Position numbers and translations under genes: made by a program
The notes under the pieces: generated by a model
The model's input: the letters and a program-made list of their open reading frames with translations, nothing else
Told to the model about the DNA's origin: nothing
Database searches by the model: none
From: Monilinia fructicola
Lineage: Eukaryota; Ascomycota; Leotiomycetes; Helotiales; Sclerotiniaceae
Assembly (NCBI GenBank): GCA_008692225.1
Contig: VICG01000012.1
Location: 1,860,001-1,924,000, forward strand
Length of the DNA: 64,000 bases
Direction: 5' to 3'
Shown here: one piece after another, positions 60,372 to 64,000 of the stretch
How the letters are laid out: each line of letters begins with the position of its first letter
How positions within the stretch are numbered: the stretch's first letter is position 1

Positions 60372-62210
60372 TTCGATTCTTGAGAGGAAATGCAAGAGAG
60401 TTTTGGCGAAAGAGTGATTTTCTAGAACAAGCAGCAGGAGACGGGACAATGGCGAGGAGGTCCTTTGGGGTAAGTAATACTTTGAAGAGAATGGAGACCC
60501 TCCATCTTTTGTTTGCCAAGGAGAGGATCCACACGCGGTAATAATGGTCGAATGGCGGATCTCCTTCCCCCCTCCCCTCTACAGAGTATGTGTAATGTTA
60601 CACTGACTAGCGATTGAAATGAACCAAATGGCTATATCCCTTACACTGTTACACATACCCAGTTTTGTACAATCTAGGGTGGTATATAGCGAGTTTTGGT
60701 GTGATAAAATTTTCTACCAATGATAAATCCTACCCATCGGATTTTATATGGACCGATCCAATGTTTAGACTTCGCTGCATTTAGGCGAGGGGGGAGGGTA
60801 ATTAATTAATGCAAAAGAGGCACTTGTCGATTCTTGGGAATCATCTCCGGCCGGGACGGTAGAGCTTGACATGTAAATATGATACAGTATCGCTATTAAT
60901 ATTATTTAAGGGCTCAATGCGCGGCACTTCTATCGGAGTAGTGGGCAGGTTGCGTGGACGCCCACCGGATCTGTACATGTAGACTCCATAGGATGGATCG
61001 CAGCAAAAGCCCAAGATGGTGGTTCTCGGTACATCTTGGACTAGGAACACTACTTACTAGTCTGTAGGAGGTAGTAGGGACTCGGTGTTCATCCATTCAT
61101 CCCTTCATATAAGACATCTGTATTATTTACAAACGCCGCGTTAGCATATCGAATTACCAATTGAGTGAAACGACTAAAACTATACTAAATAGGACTATCC
61201 GTAAATCTCTAACCATTGACATCCAATAATAAGGACTATAAGGCTACAAGACTATAAATAAGTCTAACCATTAACGTCCACATGAATAATATCTCTCTGC
61301 TGTACTACTCTGGAGTCTGTCCTGTTCAAATAAGGAATTCCAATTTGGAAGATAAGAATCCGGAAATCGAAAGGGAAATCTTTTCAAGATCCGTCCCTGG
61401 ATTTGTTGAAGTCAGTCCACTTCGTCCTGGCGCTGCTAAAGTTACAACACACGAGTAAGTAGCATCCATAAAGGAACTCGAAGATGGCAAAGGTTGGTAC
61501 TGTACAAGTGCTCCTGTAAATGTAAAATTTTACTCATCTTCGACGATGATTTGTCCAACTTCCGCGGTGGTCCAACGCATTCCAATTCTGTTATCCATAC
61601 CTACTCTCATCCATCCATACTTGTAGTACCAAATTAATGAGGCGGAATGGAAAACCTTGGGTTTATCATAATACTACTCCGTACTCTGTACAGAGTACAG
61701 TCCAGTGAAGAATAAGTGGGTGCGCAGTCTTCGGACCCACGAGAATTACAGGAGAATCTCTTCATTGGGGATGGGTGGGTCTCGATCAAAGAATGGGGCG
61801 TAGGGATTAGTCTTCTTCTCTCAAATCTCGTGCACAGATTTGGACTACTCTACTTAGTACAGAGTACTGACTCTAGAGTCTGCTCTACCGGGACAGAAAC
61901 CTTACTTTAGCGAAAGAATTTTAACAACAAAGTCAATTTATAGAGAGCTCCAGATCTGGAAGAGACGAGGAAGATCCATGAACAGAGAATGATCGATTAT
62001 CCATTTTCTGTTCTCAATCGAGAATCATGGGAGGGGAAGGGTGAAAAGTGCCATGTTTCAATCCCTGTTATGTTATGAACTCCTTCAAAGTCTGGGACTT
62101 CTTCAAAACTTTCAAAAGGCACTTTACGTCGTGGCTTATGGATTCAACATCGCATCTCTTCACGAACAACACGCTACTCTAGAAGAAACAACATTCGATT
62201 CAATGCAGAT
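60372..62210. other. divergent intergenic interval
   Basis: Lies between the SDR and rhodopsin-domain gene starts and should hold both promoters. Contains palindromic TACTCCGTACTCTGTACAGA-type sequence at 61675-61695 and AGTACAGAGTACT at 61858-61870. The 61716-61910 frame is unremarkable. No gene seen. Confidence 0.55.
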
Positions 62211-63544
62211 ATGACTGATGCAGACGCCACTATCCTTGCGCTGGAAGGCTTCCCGCTAGTAATCTTCGCCGTCTCAATCGTCTGTCTCTCACTCTCAACC
62301 ATCACGATAGCCATACGAACATATGTCAGGCTTGATGAAGGCGTATTTGGTTGGGACGATGGGTTGATAGTGTTTGGACTGGTACACTCCCTTCTTCAGC
62401 CCTCCAATCTCCTACGGATGCTAACCTTTGCTAGATGGTTTTTGCCCTCGATGTTAGCCTGGGTTGTCATGGCACTCGGGTCGGCCTTGGTTCACACAAC
62501 AGCCGCCTCAATGCGTACTTCTCAGTAGAAGGCACGAAATACCTAATGCTCTGGATGATGTTTTACGTTATGGGTCTGGCGATTATCAAAAGCTCCATCT
62601 GTGTGACGCTCTTGCGTATCGCTAGCGCGCAAAAGGTGTACCGACTGTTTGTATGGGGCTTGCTTACCCTCACTATCTGCACGTTCTTGGTGACCATCAT
62701 AGGAATTCTGCTTTTATGCAGACCCGTGGCTGCAAATTGGGATACCTCATTGCTAGCGGAGGGGAAAGGGACGTGTTCGGGCATGAGCACCATGATCGCT
62801 CTGAGTTATACCTCAACCGCTTGTACTATCCTGACCGACTTGGCTTGTGCAGTGTTTCCCGGTGTAATGCTGTACAGAACGCAGATGCCATTGCGCAGGA
62901 AGATCCAAGTGGGCTTGCTTTTATCCTTCGCTTCTGTGTAAGGCCACTCACCATCCTCCATTCGACTGATGTAGCTAACGCGAGCCTTTCGACCAGTGCT
63001 TCGATATCCACCATGATCCGAGCCCCGTACATCGAGCATTATCACAACCCCACAGATAATCTGCTTTGTGAGTCATCCCGCAGAACCATTTCAGTGGCAA
63101 TGAGCTTACACCTTTTTAGACTATACCGGCTACATTGTTCTCCTATCCAATATAGAAACCGCCATCGGCTGCATAGCGAGCTCAATCCCTACCTTCGGAC
63201 GCTTTCTCCGTCGCAACCAACCCAAGGACAGCTTTCGCTCGACGCCGAATGGACCCAAAGATCTCGTCACATTTGGCAGCGCACCGATCAGCGGCCGACA
63301 GAATTCCAAAGCTCGAGCCTTCCGCAATCCTACCGACACCGGTATCACATTTGCTACGGTGCACGCCCACGGAGATGGCGATTGGAGCAGACTGCATGAT
63401 GCAGACTCGGAACACAATGCGGAACTGCGTGCCGTGGATGGGATTCGCACAGATTACACTTACCAGGTGGAGCTGTCCAAGTCGCCAAAGCACAGTCGCT
63501 CGGAATCACTCACGAGGTTGGCTCATGAAGGATCTTCATGTTAG
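62211..63544 (+). CDS. fungal rhodopsin-domain integral membrane protein (PTH11/SAT4-like)
   Basis: A seven-helix plasma-membrane-type protein of the family often described as PTH11-like GPCR or 'integral membrane protein'. Ligand and signalling role are unknown here. Four exons: 62211-62381, 62435-62937, 62997-63067 and 63120-63544, with introns of 52-59 bp. All joins keep frame, giving 389 aa. Helices: LEGFPLVIFAVSIVCLSLST, a WDDGLIVFGL helix, YLMLWMMFYVMGLAIIKSSI, VYRLFVWGLLTLTICTFLVT, CTILTDLACAVFPGVMLY, VGLLLSFASV and YTGYIVLLSNIETAIGCIAS. The family hallmarks WDD after helix 2, the K(S)SI segment and CRPV are present. The tail is hydrophilic, cytosolic and Ser/Arg-rich (GRFLRRNQPKDSFRST). 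No CFEM domain. Confidence 0.92.
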
Positions 63545-63726
63545 AAAAGAGGGGTGCCCTCTTGTTCTCCTTTCTTCTTTAGTTAATCCATAAGGCGTAG
63601 ATGGCCGGCCATTTACGATCTCACGAGTTAGATGTCTGCTTCGGCTTGGGATAATGATAAATTTATTACACGACTTGTTCGCGCCCTATCGTGACCCTGT
63701 TCTGTATGTGACATCGTATCTCTTCC

Positions 63727-63840
63727 CCAACAGCCGAATCCGAGACACGTGAAGGATGGATCGACCGCGCCGCCGAGACAAAGGCTGGTCTGATTTCCAT
63801 CCTCAAGGTCGATGCGTATCATCTCGCGAGAGCTTGACAC
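63727..63840 (+). CDS. possible partial exon at the right edge, unrecognised
   Basis: After a CCCAACAG acceptor-like site, the frame AESETREGWIDRAAETKAGL followed by ISILKVDAYHLARA has coding-like composition and ends at a stop. No upstream exon or domain is identified, and the continuation lies beyond or is absent. Could be chance. Reported only because its residue composition differs from the surrounding noise. Confidence 0.25.
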
Positions 63841-64000
63841 GTCAACATGCTACGGCAGGAATGGCATCCGGGCTGCTTTTTGGAGGTAAGACTTCGAGGT
63901 CTCGAAGTCCCGTGGCGACGCGGGGACCGGGGCTGATCTCTTCACGTCCATCCCGATGATTGCTCCATCTCTGATCGCACGCACCCGCCCCCCTGTTGAG

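Noticed and set aside
62653..63399. 248-codon plus-strand frame overlapping the rhodopsin-domain gene
   Set aside because: It runs through exon-intron boundaries of the supported gene and has no membrane helices or family motifs.

Overview
The window is nuclear DNA of a filamentous ascomycete. The genes carry short introns (about 50-120 bp) with GTRNGY-type donors, tRNA-Ile(AAT) has no intron, and AT-saturated blocks carry the transition-type decay expected of repeat-induced point mutation (RIP). The protein set (AUR1, NAB3-like, RAD54, SURF6/RRP14, VPS74, a fungal-rhodopsin-domain protein, a hydrophobin) fits Pezizomycotina. A Leotiomycete is plausible, but the sequence alone does not prove it.

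Layout. 0-3 kb: inositol phosphorylceramide synthase (minus). 3-8.5 kb: gene-free, microsatellite-rich. 8.5-14.6 kb: a 6-kb AT-saturated block bounded by inverted repeats with smaller elements nested in it. 15-22 kb: further decayed inverted-repeat elements with a tRNA-Ile between them. 22-27 kb: a stop-ridden amino-acid permease relic, anonymous sequence and a mitochondrial GGQ-type release-factor-like gene. 27.7-52.3 kb: a gene-dense housekeeping block with NAB3-like RNA-binding protein, LETM1-domain protein, ferric reductase, RAD54, hydrophobin, an unnamed conserved fungal protein, SURF6-like ribosome-biogenesis protein, VPS74/GPP34, mitochondrial acyl carrier protein and the complex I TYKY subunit. 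52.8-55 kb: anonymous eroded ORFs. 56-64 kb: a mitochondrial carrier, a short-chain dehydrogenase and a seven-helix rhodopsin-domain protein.

The most striking global property is a run of frameshifts confined to about 26-51 kb. Nine otherwise well-conserved genes carry roughly 35 net single-base length changes. Nearly all are +1 in short homopolymers (8 in RAD54, 12 in SURF6, 4 in NAB3). Once the extra bases are discounted, the coding lengths become exact multiples of three. Genes outside this zone, and VPS74 inside it, are frame-perfect. I read this mainly as an under-polished or gap-filled stretch of assembly rather than mass pseudogenisation, and annotated these loci as genes with the shifts listed.

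The genes do not form one pathway. They are a syntenic mix of mitochondrial (LETM1, acyl carrier protein, TYKY, carrier, GGQ protein), nuclear (RAD54, NAB3, SURF6) and secretory/surface (AUR1, VPS74, hydrophobin, rhodopsin-domain) functions. The acyl carrier protein and TYKY are both respiratory complex I components and are divergently transcribed from a shared interval of about 390 bp.
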